A stretch of 64,000 nucleotides of DNA from the NCBI GenBank assembly GCA_020310875.1, contig CM035423.1, positions 141,857,723 through 141,921,722 of the forward strand, given 5' to 3'. The position numbers were made by a program, and so were the translations under genes. Below are positions 14,544-25,753 of the stretch, one piece after another. The notes beneath the pieces were generated by a model, which was not told the DNA's origin, did no database searches, and saw only the letters and a program-made list of their open reading frames with translations. Position 1 is the stretch's first letter. Each line of letters starts with the position of its first letter. This DNA is from Ceratopteris richardii (lineage: Eukaryota > Streptophyta > Polypodiopsida > Polypodiales > Pteridaceae).

Positions 14544-15431
14544 ATGGCATGCACAAAGCAGACTGCTAGAAAGGATCATGTCGTCTACCCTAGCTATGTG
14601 GAAGATACTCAGTTCCCTTCATGGATGACACCCCACAAGAAGCATCAAACCACAAGCCACTCTTTTAGATGAAACTCGGGTGCAGGGACACACTCTAGTA
14701 GCATTCCATCGCAAGGGGATGAAGCTTCACAAGAGAGAGATGTAACACAAGAAATAAATTATTCCCCTCCCACATTTGATGATGATCCCCTAGTGAGGAC
14801 ACCACTCAAGGCAAGGCCCAAACAACGAGGACAGATGCAAGTTGTGGTGGGGAAAACATCAAATTTAGAGATTTCCTCACATGAAGAAAGTGTTAACGAG
14901 CCACCATGGAACAATGACGATATCCCCGTGAACCATCGAGTAACACAAGGAGGCAAGACACTCCCCGTAGGACAAGGACAAATACCAACCGATGAAGAAA
15001 GAGAGCAAAGTCGGGCAGAGCAAGTAAATGATGAGGCAGGACCATCTAGGCATGCTCCAAGAAGAAAGAAGAACTATCAACTGCGTCGTAGACCACAACG
15101 ACCAAAACCCAACATCCCCCCAAATCCAAGAGCACTGCAAAAGCACAGAAAGCAAACCACAGCCTTTGCAGAGATTAGAAACTATCAAAAGTCTGTTGAG
15201 CTTCTTATTCCACGAAGGTCATTTGCAAGAGTTGTGAAGGAAGAGATCCAAAGCTATTGTGTTGGACTTCGTATCCAAGGTATAGCCATTGAAGCCCTCC
15301 AAGAAGCTGTAGAGGCATATCTTATCTCAATGTTGGAGGACTCTAACCTGTGTGCCATCCATACAAAGAGAGTGACAATACAACCTAAAGATTTGCAGTT
15401 AGCTAGAAGAATTAGAGGGAATAACCCTTAA
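14544..15431 (+). pseudogene. Transposon-borne histone H3-like protein, copy A (one nonsense codon)
   Basis: A single-exon frame of 296 codons including the stop. The N-terminus MACTKQTARKDH matches the H3 tail ARTKQTARKS at eight of nine positions (R2 is Cys, S10 is Asp). A hydrophilic linker of about 190 residues follows, rich in acidic and then basic residues ([13 protein letters not shown]). The last ~85 residues (from about 15174) are a full H3 histone fold: [13 protein letters not shown] (alpha-N, with the K56-equivalent), [12 protein letters not shown] (alpha-1), a loop 1 of canonical length, [23 protein letters not shown] (alpha-2) and [18 protein letters not shown] (loop 2 and alpha-3). 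Cys110, His113, Arg116 and Asp123 equivalents, which build the H3-H3 four-helix bundle, are kept. The only break is TGA at 14670-14672, probably from CGA; the frame is open from 14673. Loop 1 is not lengthened as in most CENH3 proteins. Confidence 0.92.
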
Positions 15432-15685
15432 CAAATCTTTGTACTCCCTTGTTTGGAGAACTTTTTGTATATCCCAAATGATGAATATTTTGTAAATCCC
15501 AAATGATGAATATAATCTTTTTCTTATTATATTTGCTCTCCCAAGTATTTATCTCTTAGTGTACATGTTTTGAAGTCTATTTCTCCTATGTATCTAGGTG
15601 CCTTTTTCTAGTACCTCTTTGAAATGTTTTGCATAGTTTAATCACTCTTTTTACTGTACTTCTTATAAGTGGTGTTTCTATATAA

Positions 15686-15828
15686 TGCATGCAATGGCCA
15701 AAGAATGCAAAAAAAAGGCCTTCCACAGAAACGCGGGGATGGGCCTTGCAGACGTTTTGCAAGGCCTATCCCCGCATTTCTGTGGCAGGCCTTTTTTTGC
15801 ATTTTGAGCCATGAAACCACATGCCATG
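15686..15828. repeat. Hairpin 1, copy A
   Basis: A long inverted repeat with arms of about 60 bases (aatgcaaaaaaaaggcc ... cacagaaacgcggggatggg against its complement) and a loop of a few bases around gacgttt. It lies about 255 bases after the H3-like stop. A counterpart is at 26886-27025 in copy B. Confidence 0.85.
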
Positions 15829-16060
15829 CACATTGGAGCATATGAATGGCCTTAGATAGGGTGCATTTCATGCTAACCCTATGACCAATAGCTAAACAAT
15901 GTTGATGAACATTCAAATGTACTTATTTATTGCTGCATGCTTATATGCACCCAGAGGAGTCTAAATTTTCTCTAATTATTTCACATAAGAAGAGTCTTCC
16001 ACAATTCCCCAAGTCTAGGTTGTAATTGAGGGACATAGACTTCCAATATAGGGAAGCTAG

Positions 16061-16197
16061 TGCATGGGATGGCCTAGGAATGCAAAAAAAAGGTCTCCCA
16101 CAAAAACGCGTGGATGGGCCCTGCAAAAGTTTTGTAGGGCCCATCTCCGCGTTTCTATGGCATGCCTTTTTTTTGCATTCCTAGGCCATCCCATGCA
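16061..16197. repeat. Hairpin 2, copy A
   Basis: A nearly perfect inverted repeat: it opens tgcatgggatggcctaggaa and closes with the complement ttcctaggccatcccatgca. The inner arms share the aacgcg-ggatgggccctgcaaaa theme with hairpin 1. It lies between the 3' ends of the convergent H3-like and B genes. The counterpart is at 27261-27397. Confidence 0.88.
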
Positions 16198-16329
16198 TTT
16201 TGGGCAACAAAAATAACAAGAATGATTGGAAAAAGACTCATTAAAGTGTGCAAAAGTTAAGAGATTGTCAAAAACATAAAGACAATGCACATGGAAATTG
16301 GAAAAACAATAATTGGTATTATCAAGTTT

Positions 16330-17372
16330 TTACAATTGGCTCTTAGCCTTGAGCCTCTCCACTACATTCTTTCTTCTCTGAAAAGACAGTGGCAATTGGT
16401 AATTCAAAACTAATTGGGATATTAACTTAGGGTCTATCAATCCAAGACCTAAAGCTATTCCTATTTGACCTAATATTTTTCCTCTAAAGTTAACTCCTAG
16501 GGTAGTAAGGGCAAAGGACTTCCTAACCAGAAATATACAATTGGTCCCTTGCATTATTGTAGATAGGCACAAAACTTTGCTCAAGGCCTTTAGACACCAA
16601 GTCATGAAGTGTCCTTGAGGGGAAAAGTCCTTCTGGATTATGACAAAATCTTCCTTTGGCAATTTTCTAATGTGCCAAGGAAGAGCCATGGCCATGGGCA
16701 ACACGATCACCACCACTCCTTGCTGCAAATTTATCCACTTCAATTGCTTCCTGCACATAAACAATCATAAAATTAAATAGATACATCTTGTATGAATATG
16801 AGACAACCATAAATGTCATTAGATACTTACATCTTGAGGCCTATCTTCATCCTCTCCTCTTCCCATTGCATCTAGTGGAATTGATGAGTGGGCCATACCA
16901 CTTTGCTCCACAACAGGGGATGTTGGAATCTTCGTCTCCAAAATTCTTTCCCTTGCTGCGGTGAGATCTTCTTTAGTGGCATTTTGGCTGGCATGGCTCA
17001 AAATCTCTTCCCACACAATTGCAATGGTGTTTGCAACTGAATTACCAAGTGGAATTGTTGTCTTTTTGATAATGTTAGAAGTGTTGTCCATGGGAACATC
17101 TGAGGTTGAGTAAAAAATACTAAGGCATTCGTCGAGGCATAGACAAAATTCCTTCTCAATATCATGCAGGAATAAAAATTCCTCTCCGTCAACAAGTACA
17201 ATTCAAAACATTTCCATCTCTACCTTTGGTAGAGTGGGTTCCACGGGCTCTAAGTTGGAGGGTGGACTATTCTGTGTACTTGCTTCCTTTAATTTGTCCA
17301 CTACTCCTTGTGGAAATTCTATGCAAATTTTTTGACCCTCTTCTAACAAGTTGAGAGCTTCTGTCTAGGGTT
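16330..17372 (-). pseudogene. Gene B, copy A: 3' part only, unknown function
   Basis: Minus strand. The last exon is 16330-16750, and an 80 bp intron (16751-16830, GTAAGT..CAG) has the same place and length as in copy B. The upstream exon part is 16831-17372. The protein tail matches copy B: KLPKEDFVIIQKDF, GQIGIALGLGL, and a basic end RRKNVVERLKAKSQL. A TGA near 17203 and further changes break it, and its 5' half is lost in the deletion at 17372. I recognise no domain. It is convergent to the H3-like gene. Confidence 0.6.
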
Positions 17373-17404
17373 TAATGCCTCTAGCCTTAGGGGAGGGCTA
17401 AGTA
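17373..17404 (+). other. G2 sequence before 3' LTR with polypurine tract
   Basis: A short G2 remnant after the deletion junction. It contains aggggaggg, a good polypurine tract for plus-strand priming, ten or so bases before the LTR start TGAGGG. Confidence 0.6.
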
Positions 17405-18697
17405 TGAGGGCTATATTTTTTATACCTCCTCTATCCATAATCTTATTCTATATATGTAATATGTTATGTATCTTATTTCCCTATGATATGGATATCTATA
17501 AAATAAATAAGAAAGATAGAAGTCAAGTGGGCCCCACCATTGAAGATATGACTAGCTCTCCCTGGAGTAAAAGAGAAATGATCAATAAAGAAGGGAAATA
17601 TAAAAGAGTGATGGAAATTCTAGAATATTCAAGTATTTAAACCTTGTCCCACTCTCTTTAGAATGAAACAAAAGTCTTTCCAAAGGCCCCATAGCCCCAC
17701 CACACCTTTTTGAATTTTCAACAAAGGAAACCTTTTGTTTATGCATATATCTTATATTCTTCGGCTCCAAACTCAAAATAATGATGCGAAAAAGTCAAAA
17801 TTCAGTGGATTGGACCGCTTTCACACATTTGGAGGAGAAAATATCATATTTCTGTAATACAACCTCAAAATATCCAAGAAATATGTAAAGACAGTCTAAA
17901 TATCACACCCTTATGAGTATAGAATCTTCTAGATCTTTGTAAACAAATCCTATTCCACCACAAATGTAAAATGTCAAGAAGATTCATCTCAAAATATCAT
18001 CCGTAAATATCTCCCCAAAAGGCCTATAAAAGGACCCCTTGGGTGCCCTCCAAAGGCGAGAAGAGTTGTATGCAGGTACACTCTGCAGGTGTAGTGAGCA
18101 CTCCAAACCTAGGAGAAGGAGTCCACCCTATGTTATTGTATTGAGAGAGCTATACAAGATCTTAATTTGTAAGTCCCCCATGTCTTTGTAATATTTTATA
18201 TTTCAATCAGGTTCATTTCTCCAATTCCTTCCATTTCCATTACCCTGAACCTTTGCTTATTCTATCCAATACACCCTCTCTTCTTCTCTCATTTCCTACT
18301 CCTTCCATCTTCCTTCCCTCTTCTCCATCATTCCCAAACCTATTGAAGATTGTGGTACCACTTGGCTCCTCTTGTCATTGAGAATCTTTCTTATAAGTAT
18401 TTTGTGTTTTGTCTGTTGGTACTAAGAGGGCGGCATGGACAACCCTTGCCTCAAGAGTACTTGTGTAATGTTCGTGTGTTGGTACTAAGAGGGGGGCATG
18501 GATCATCCCCACCCTAAGAGTGCCATTCTATTTGTGTGAAAAGGCGGCGTGGACCACCCCTATCTTCGCCATGTTGTGTGTGTTTTCATGTGAATGATTT
18601 TCTAGGAGCCTGGTGTCCCTCATTTTCAATTCCATTTTTCGTTTATGAGTTGAGCATCGAGGAAGTGTTAGAGGCCATTTACTAAATGCCCCTCTCA
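17405..18697 (+). repeat. G2 gypsy 3' LTR
   Basis: An LTR of about 1293 bp that starts TGAGGGCTAT and ends CTCTCA just before array DNA. TATA-like tataaaag is at 18025-18032. The right 380 bp, absent from the 5' LTR, contain two copies of a short theme (ttggtactaagagggcggcatggac near 18416 and 18479). The exact end is placed by the TG..CA rule and the shared ACACAT flank. Confidence 0.8.
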
Positions 18698-20010
<1,313 letters not shown>

Positions 20011-21019
20011 TGTTGGAGACCTTTAAATCTCCAAAGGCTTGATCTATATTGATTTAGGAGCACCTCTATATCAGTTATAGACCAAAATTTACACAAATGT
20101 TACCATAATTTACCAAATCATTCATGAACAATTCTCTGAGTGAGAACTTTTCTTCTTCAAGAAGTCTACTTTAGATTTAGACTTCATTACTTGCACATAT
20201 CTTCAAATTTCTTCAATCTAATGATATACATACCTCCATGCTATCTTTGTGCAATCATATCAACCATTAGTCCTTCAAAAGAATTCGTAAAACTTTGATT
20301 TGATCATTAAGATCAAAAGTATGTTAGAAAGTGTCTTCTTGAACAAGCGACTTTGACATAATTAGCTTCTAAGATTGATTTCTCACAACACAAGTCCCAT
20401 TTTGCTAAATGCTTTTAGCATAGCTTCCTTACCTTCTAGTTAGATTTTGAATGTTCACTCATCAAAAACCTTACATTGTACACTGAGAATCAAGCAAAAC
20501 ATTGACACAAAAAAGTGCATGACTCTAAGAGGTCTACCTGCAGACTTTACATATACATGTTTCTATTGATCATACACACAACCTGAAAGGAATTAGACCA
20601 TGAAACTTTGAACAAAGCTTCACTAGCTTCTAAATTAGATGTGTACAAAATATTTCCTGATCCATATGATCAGGCTGAGAGAAATCAGAGAAAGACTTGA
20701 TGCTAACTCCTAAAGATGACTCTTTAGATCTATCTCATGGACACTTGGCTTCTAATGACTCTCTCATAGATTTCTTTACATCATTGACTTATATACATAT
20801 GATTTTAGAATCATCCCATGCTCATTACATTATTCTTATCATCTGAAGGATCATCTATATCCATTATACAAAAATTCTCAACTAATAATGTACATATGTA
20901 TACAAACTATACTTCTGAGATCCCTTCACTATCTTCAATGACTTCTTTGGCTTCATTCTGATTCTTGACTTGCTTCAAATTCTTCATAATCATCAATTTG
21001 GGATTGCTTTGTTTCAACA
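20011..21019 (-). repeat. C1 3' LTR
   Basis: About 1009 bp, similar throughout to 41011-42018 but with scattered differences, so C1 is older than C2. The complement of its polypurine tract (actccccctcag) follows at 21020-21031. Confidence 0.9.
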
Positions 21020-21027
21020 ACTCCCCC

Positions 21028-22192
21028 TCAGTCACTAATTGTGATTATACCATTCTTCTTTATTCCTGCCATCTCTTTGAACTTCTGTAGCTTAGGTCCA
21101 TCTAAACTTTTTGTCAACATATCGGCAACTTGCTCTTTTGTTGAAGTATACAATACTTCAATCTCTTTATCAAGTACCTTTTCTCTCAAGAAATGATACT
21201 GAATCTCAATGTGTTTAGTCTTGGCATGAAAAACAGGATTAACTGCCAAATATAATGAACTCATGTTGTCTTCAAAAATAATTGGAAATCAATTTCAAAA
21301 CTTTTCAATAAGGTCTTTAACCATATCACTTCTTTTGCAGCCTCTACCATTCCTTTATACTAAGCTTCTGTGGATGACAAAGCAACTCTATGTTGCTTCT
21401 TTGAGCACCAAGAAACTAACTTATCTCCAATATAACAGAGATAATCATGAGTAGACCTTCTATCATATGAGTTACCTGCCCAATCTGCATCACTAAACAC
21501 TTTAATTCTTGTATAAGAAGTAAAACCATAATACAAACCTTCACTCAGAGTTCCCTTGATATATTTGAGTACCCTTTGAGCTGCAATCCAATGAGTCTTC
21601 TTTGGACGATGCATAAATTGTGATAAAACACCCACTGCATATGATAGGTCTGGTCTTGTCAAGGTAGCATAGATTAAACTACCTACCAAACTCTGATATT
21701 TCTTCATGGCATTAAATTCTTCACCTCCATATCTGCTCAATTTATGATTTACCTCCAATGGCGTGGTTGAAGTCTTGCAATCTTCCATGTTGAACTTGAC
21801 CAAAAGATTCTTCAAGTATCTCTCTTGTGTAACATATACTCCATGTTGACTATAAACAATCTGCATTACTGATAAGTTTCCCAAATCACTTATCTTAAAC
21901 TCCTTCTCTATTTGTTTCTTAAGCTCCTTGATTCCTTGAGCATCTGTACGTGTGACAATAATATCATCAACATAAATACACATGTATATATACCCATCTT
22001 CACTTGCCTTAACTAGCAAGCTACTATCTGTCTTTGAAGCTTGATATCCACATTCATTCAAGAACCTAACAAGCCTGTAATTCCATGCCCTTGGGGCCTG
22101 TTTCAAACCATAAAAATCTCTCTTGAGCTTACACACATAATCTGATCCAATTAAATCCATGAACCCTTCTGCTGCTCCATGTACACTCATTA
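21028..22192 (-). pseudogene. C1 reverse transcriptase (rear) and RNase H
   Basis: Minus-strand copia pol. Read from 22190 it shows KRDFYGLKQAPRAWN, the active site YVDDIIVT (about 21949-21972), LIYATLTRPDLSYAVGVLSQFM, and the RNase H motifs SDADWAGNS and VALSSTEA. A stop and frame change near 21360 separate it from the last piece, NPVFHAKTKHIEIQYHFLREKV (21028-21264). The upstream RT part continues at 37874 beyond the transposon. Confidence 0.9.
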
Positions 22193-22221
22193 GGGGAAAA
22201 AATGAACCCTGCATGGGCCTT
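22193..22221 (+). repeat. Left terminal inverted repeat, copy B
   Basis: The sequence beginning GGGGAAAAAATGAACC matches the complement of 37843-37871 at 27 of 29 positions. The TA at 22191-22192 is the proposed target duplication. Copy A starts with the same sequence at 10937. Confidence 0.9.
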
Positions 22222-22776
22222 GTAAGGATCCCTAATTTTTAGGGATTAAGCTTAATTCTATCCTTGTTTAAGGGGACACAATGCATTTAATAGGGCACTT
22301 TTTACTAGGCTGGAGTAGGCTTCTTTTTAGGTTTTAGTAGGCCTCTCTCTTTCTTCTTCTAGAGAGAGAGAAAGAGAATCTACTTTCCATATCATCAAAC
22401 TTGTAGATGTATTTGAATAAAAAAATGATTTTTTTAAAAAAGTCTCATTTTCAGTGTATATTAATTCAAAAGGGCCTATTTTTTTATATATATGTTAGAA
22501 GTCACTTTTTTTAGCCCATTTGAAGTTTCTTTTAGAAGAAGTATAATTTTCAAACTCCCTCCAAAAGTAAATGCCACATCATCAAATCCGTGACTATGCT
22601 TCCCCCAAAAAATGACTTTTTTCAAATTTCATCATTTTCAGCCATACACAGTGGAAAAATACACTTTAACCCATACACATACAAGAAAACACATTTTTTG
22701 AGCAAAACATATGCTTTAGAGTCCCTTGCAACCATTTTTTCATCTTTGTTTTTGATATTGCTGGTCATTAGCAAAG
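22222..22776 (+). other. Copy B left subterminal region
   Basis: Non-coding, nearly identical to the same region of copy A. It includes a pyrimidine/purine mirror at about 22345-22378. No reading frame is supported before the gene A ATG at 22777. Confidence 0.6.
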
Positions 22777-25549
22777 ATGGTGTTGACATGTATCACAAAC
22801 TTCATAGTAGAACATCCGCTTGCTCGTGCATCAACAAGTATCCATGTTCATGTGCCTAGAGAGTTTGCTCCAAATACACGATGCAACAATGATGACAATT
22901 CTCAAAATGAATGTCGAGCAGCTGGAGAAAAAAGTATTGATCTTTGGGCTCATGGTTCACTATATCCTCTTGATCCAATATCTTCTTACCATCCAACATT
23001 CCATAACCTCTCAACTTTACTTCAGTTCATTGGTGCGGGTGAAGCTGGACTATTAGGTTACTGCAAGCGATTATCTACACATTCACTTGCTACTGCTAAG
23101 TATTGGTTCCAACAATATCACATCCATCATATGAGGGTAGTCACTTTAGAAAGCACAATCATATCTTTACAAAAACAACTTGCAGATTTGGAGCAGGATA
23201 TTGAAGCAAAAGAAAGCGCAATTTCAAAGTTAACTGCCAATCTCCAGCAGCTGAAAGAGACTCCACTTGGTATGAGACATAGGAAAAGAGCATTGTCATC
23301 CTTTGAAGCTCTTTCAAAAGGTGGTGCAGCATGCAAACGACGTATATATGCAACAAGGTGAGTGTTTGTTCTACTTTTATATGTTTTAATGAAGATTTGT
23401 AATGGAATATTTCATTGTGTAGGTCATTTATTCAAGACATAACTGCTTCATCAACAACACAAGACCAATTCAAGCTGATGAATTGTACATAGGAAAGTGC
23501 ATTAGAGTTGTTGTTGAAGCTGAGTTTTCAAAGAAATTAAAAAACCTTATCACAGTGCAAGATGTGCAAGCAATATGTGACGAAGCGGGCATCAATAAAA
23601 ATGGGTATACTGCAATGTACACCCTTCTAAGGCAAGCCTTACAATCACAAGGTATTTCTCAAAGTATATTTCCATGCCCATATAAAGTGTCTATCAATAA
23701 AAAAACTTCAAATGAGGATGTGACTCGTACTATTGGACAATATTTATTCATAGAAGAAACTATGCCTACCTCTGTTTATCATCCAAATATGCCAAAGAAG
23801 CAATAAAAAATCCTATCTACACAAGGATTTACTTACACTAAATTCAACAATATATTTGTGGATCTTCAGAAGCTTCAACAAGCGATGGTTCACTTTTATA
23901 GTTCTACAATCAAAGGTACCCCTACTACATTTTATTTGGTGCTGAAGTTTTAGTGCATTCAAGTGTCATATTAAGATAATGTTTTCTCTTTTGTGCAGAT
24001 TGTAATGTTAAGTTAAAGTTCATACAGAAGCTTGATGAGTGTCAAATCATAAAAGGTCGGCGACTAGAAAGGTTGAGTGTGATGCTAATGAATGAAATTA
24101 TGAACCATGCAATGAGTGATGAAACTTTAGGAGGGAGGGACCATTCGACTTATAGTGTGCAATCAGAGAGAGATATCTAGTGGTTAGGTGCTATAGAAGT
24201 TCCCAAAGAAACAAACAATGTTATTTCGTGGATTTTTAGTAGGACTCCATGGATTACGGAAGTAATCTCTTCTCAAATACATGGGCAAAAGCTTTTGGTA
24301 GATAATATAGGTGAATTTGAGGTAGAATGGCATTTGGGTGGATACCTTAAGAGTATAAAATGCATGTTAGGTTGTAAACAATGAGCATCTTCTCTCTATC
24401 CTTGCCCATATTGTACACAAGGTTACAAAGGATCTAAGGGACAGTTTAAACCTGCAAGGGCATTGATGAGAGTTGATGAGTCTGAAGAAATTGATGAAAC
24501 AGACTCATCAAATCATAGGAAATGGGAGATATCACTTTTGAGGTGTCGAATATTATAGGAACCGACTCGTGATAAAATAAGAAATGATTGGAACCCCATT
24601 ATCCCATTTCCATTAGTCAATGTTCACTTTTGTACTTTGCATGCATTCATGAGGATCTTTGATAGGCTTTTGAAGCTCCATGTTGAATATGCATTTGCAA
24701 TGAAACCACTAGAGAGGTCTACAATAGCAATCCAAAAAATATAGCATCTTTTGAATTCTATAGGTTGTCATGGTGGCCACGTATCTTTAGTTGTTAAGAA
24801 GTATGGTGAGTCTCAAGAGATTTTACAACAAGTTTCAATGATTGGGAAGAAGGAAAGATGTTTCTTTAAAAGAGATGTGAATAGTCAAGATGATGGGAAT
24901 TGGGAGATTTGGAAGGACCTCTACTCAATTACAACAGACAATGATAGTCAGGTTGATCTCATTAACAAGCGAAAGAAGGTTTGGTCGTCGTTCGATCAAT
25001 TGTTACATTTGATGTGTTTGGTTTCCACTAATGCTTCACAACGAGAATTATTCCAAGTGACTTTGAAGGAGTTTACATAGTCATTCATCTTATCTTGGGG
25101 AGAAAGAAACATTACACATTACATAGTAAGTTTCGCTTACATTTTTTTATTTGGTCTTAAACACTATGTGTATATCTTATTGAACAGATCATAGCATATT
25201 CTTTTTGCACATGGAGCATAGTTTATGAATCGATATGGGTCACTAGACATCTTTAGTACACAAGGAATGGAGAAGTCACATTATAGGGCTAGAGGTATTT
25301 ACTTGAAAATCACTCAGCATGGGGGTGATATACCAATCAAACTATTTAGAAGAAATGTTCAATTGGTTTTTTCGTGCGACATTCGCTAGAAAATATGTAA
25401 TGGAACGAGCATGTGAGTCACGAATAGCAAAGATTACACGAAAGCTACAACATGATATTGCAAGAGAGAAGTGGATGTCATCGTCAGGACCTATACATCA
25501 TGCCCAATGGCGTGCACAAAGAGTCCGCGAGGGTTTTGCTTTGAAATAG
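22777..25549 (+). pseudogene. Gene A, copy B: candidate transposase, second Asp replaced
   Basis: It has the same structure as copy A. Exon 1 (22777-23357) is fully open here: 194 residues with the coiled coil LESTIISLQKQLADLEQD and RHRKR. The donor GTGAGT is at 23358, and the next acceptor is at about 23422. The next exons keep PCPYKVSINKKTSNED, KLDECQ, CMLGC, YPCPYC and the C-terminal CESRIAKITRKLQHDIAREKW. Lesions: a deletion at about 23485 that shifts the frame, TAA near 23803, TAG in the DIW region (about 24178), a stop after GCKQ (about 24381) and TAG near 25077. In GG-D-LKS the Asp is Tyr (24343-24345), so the putative catalytic residue is lost. The gene ends 205 bases before the H3-like ATG. 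Confidence 0.6.
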
Positions 25550-25703
25550 TTTCCAAACTCTAAAAATGCATTATTCTTTTCAAGGTTTTAATAACCCCTT
25601 TCACTTGAAATAAAATTTTATTGTTTTTTTGAAAATACTTTTAATGTCTTAAAACTAATTTTTATCCATTTAAATGTGAACAGGACAATTTTATGTGAGA
25701 GCC

Positions 25704-25711
25704 TATAAATA
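25704..25711 (+). promoter_or_regulatory. TATA box of the H3-like gene, copy B
   Basis: tataaata within cctataaatagagg, 50 bases before the H3-like ATG at 25754. Position and context agree with copy A, while the DNA between gene A and this box has diverged more. Confidence 0.65.
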
Positions 25712-25753
25712 GAGGTGTCCTTCCTCATTTTTACCACTTTACAACCTAACAGA

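Larger units (their letters stand above)
10937..17372 (+). mobile_element. Histone-carrying DNA transposon, copy A (right third deleted)
   Basis: About 6.4 kb that runs parallel to 22193-28590 of copy B from end to end, with only small indels. Its left end (GGGAAAAAATGAACCC after a TA) is the same terminal sequence as copy B, one G shorter. It holds gene A, the H3-like gene, two hairpins and the 3' part of gene B. Similarity to copy B ends at about 17372, where sequence just upstream of the G2 3' LTR follows. A single deletion has therefore removed the rest of gene B, gene C, the right inverted end and most of G2 pol. Confidence 0.87.
7725..18697 (+). mobile_element. G2 Ty3/gypsy element, internally deleted, carrying transposon copy A
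   Basis: Two long similar sequences beginning TGAGGGCTATAT (7725 and 17405) flank a gag-protease frame and a partial reverse transcriptase. The rest of RT, RNase H and integrase is absent: the RT frame is broken at 10935 by transposon copy A, and the right side of copy A joins the last ~30 bp of G2 before the 3' LTR. A second deletion joins the 5' LTR at 8614 directly to the middle of gag, removing the primer site and the gag start. Both outer flanks are hexanucleotide array (ACACAT on both sides), so G2 inserted into the array. Confidence 0.85.

Noticed and set aside
14544-15431. H3-like gene as a centromeric CENH3
   Set aside because: Loop 1 has the length of canonical H3, the N-terminal H3 tail motif is present, and the gene is part of a transposon. 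A CENH3 origin is not excluded but not supported.
14544-15431. H3-like gene as a processed pseudogene of host H3
   Set aside because: It occurs at the same place in two transposon copies, has its own TATA box and has a long linker absent from canonical H3.
22191-22192. AT instead of TA as target duplication
   Set aside because: Both fit the flanks, but keeping AT puts a stop into the C1 RT frame, while keeping TA leaves it continuous.
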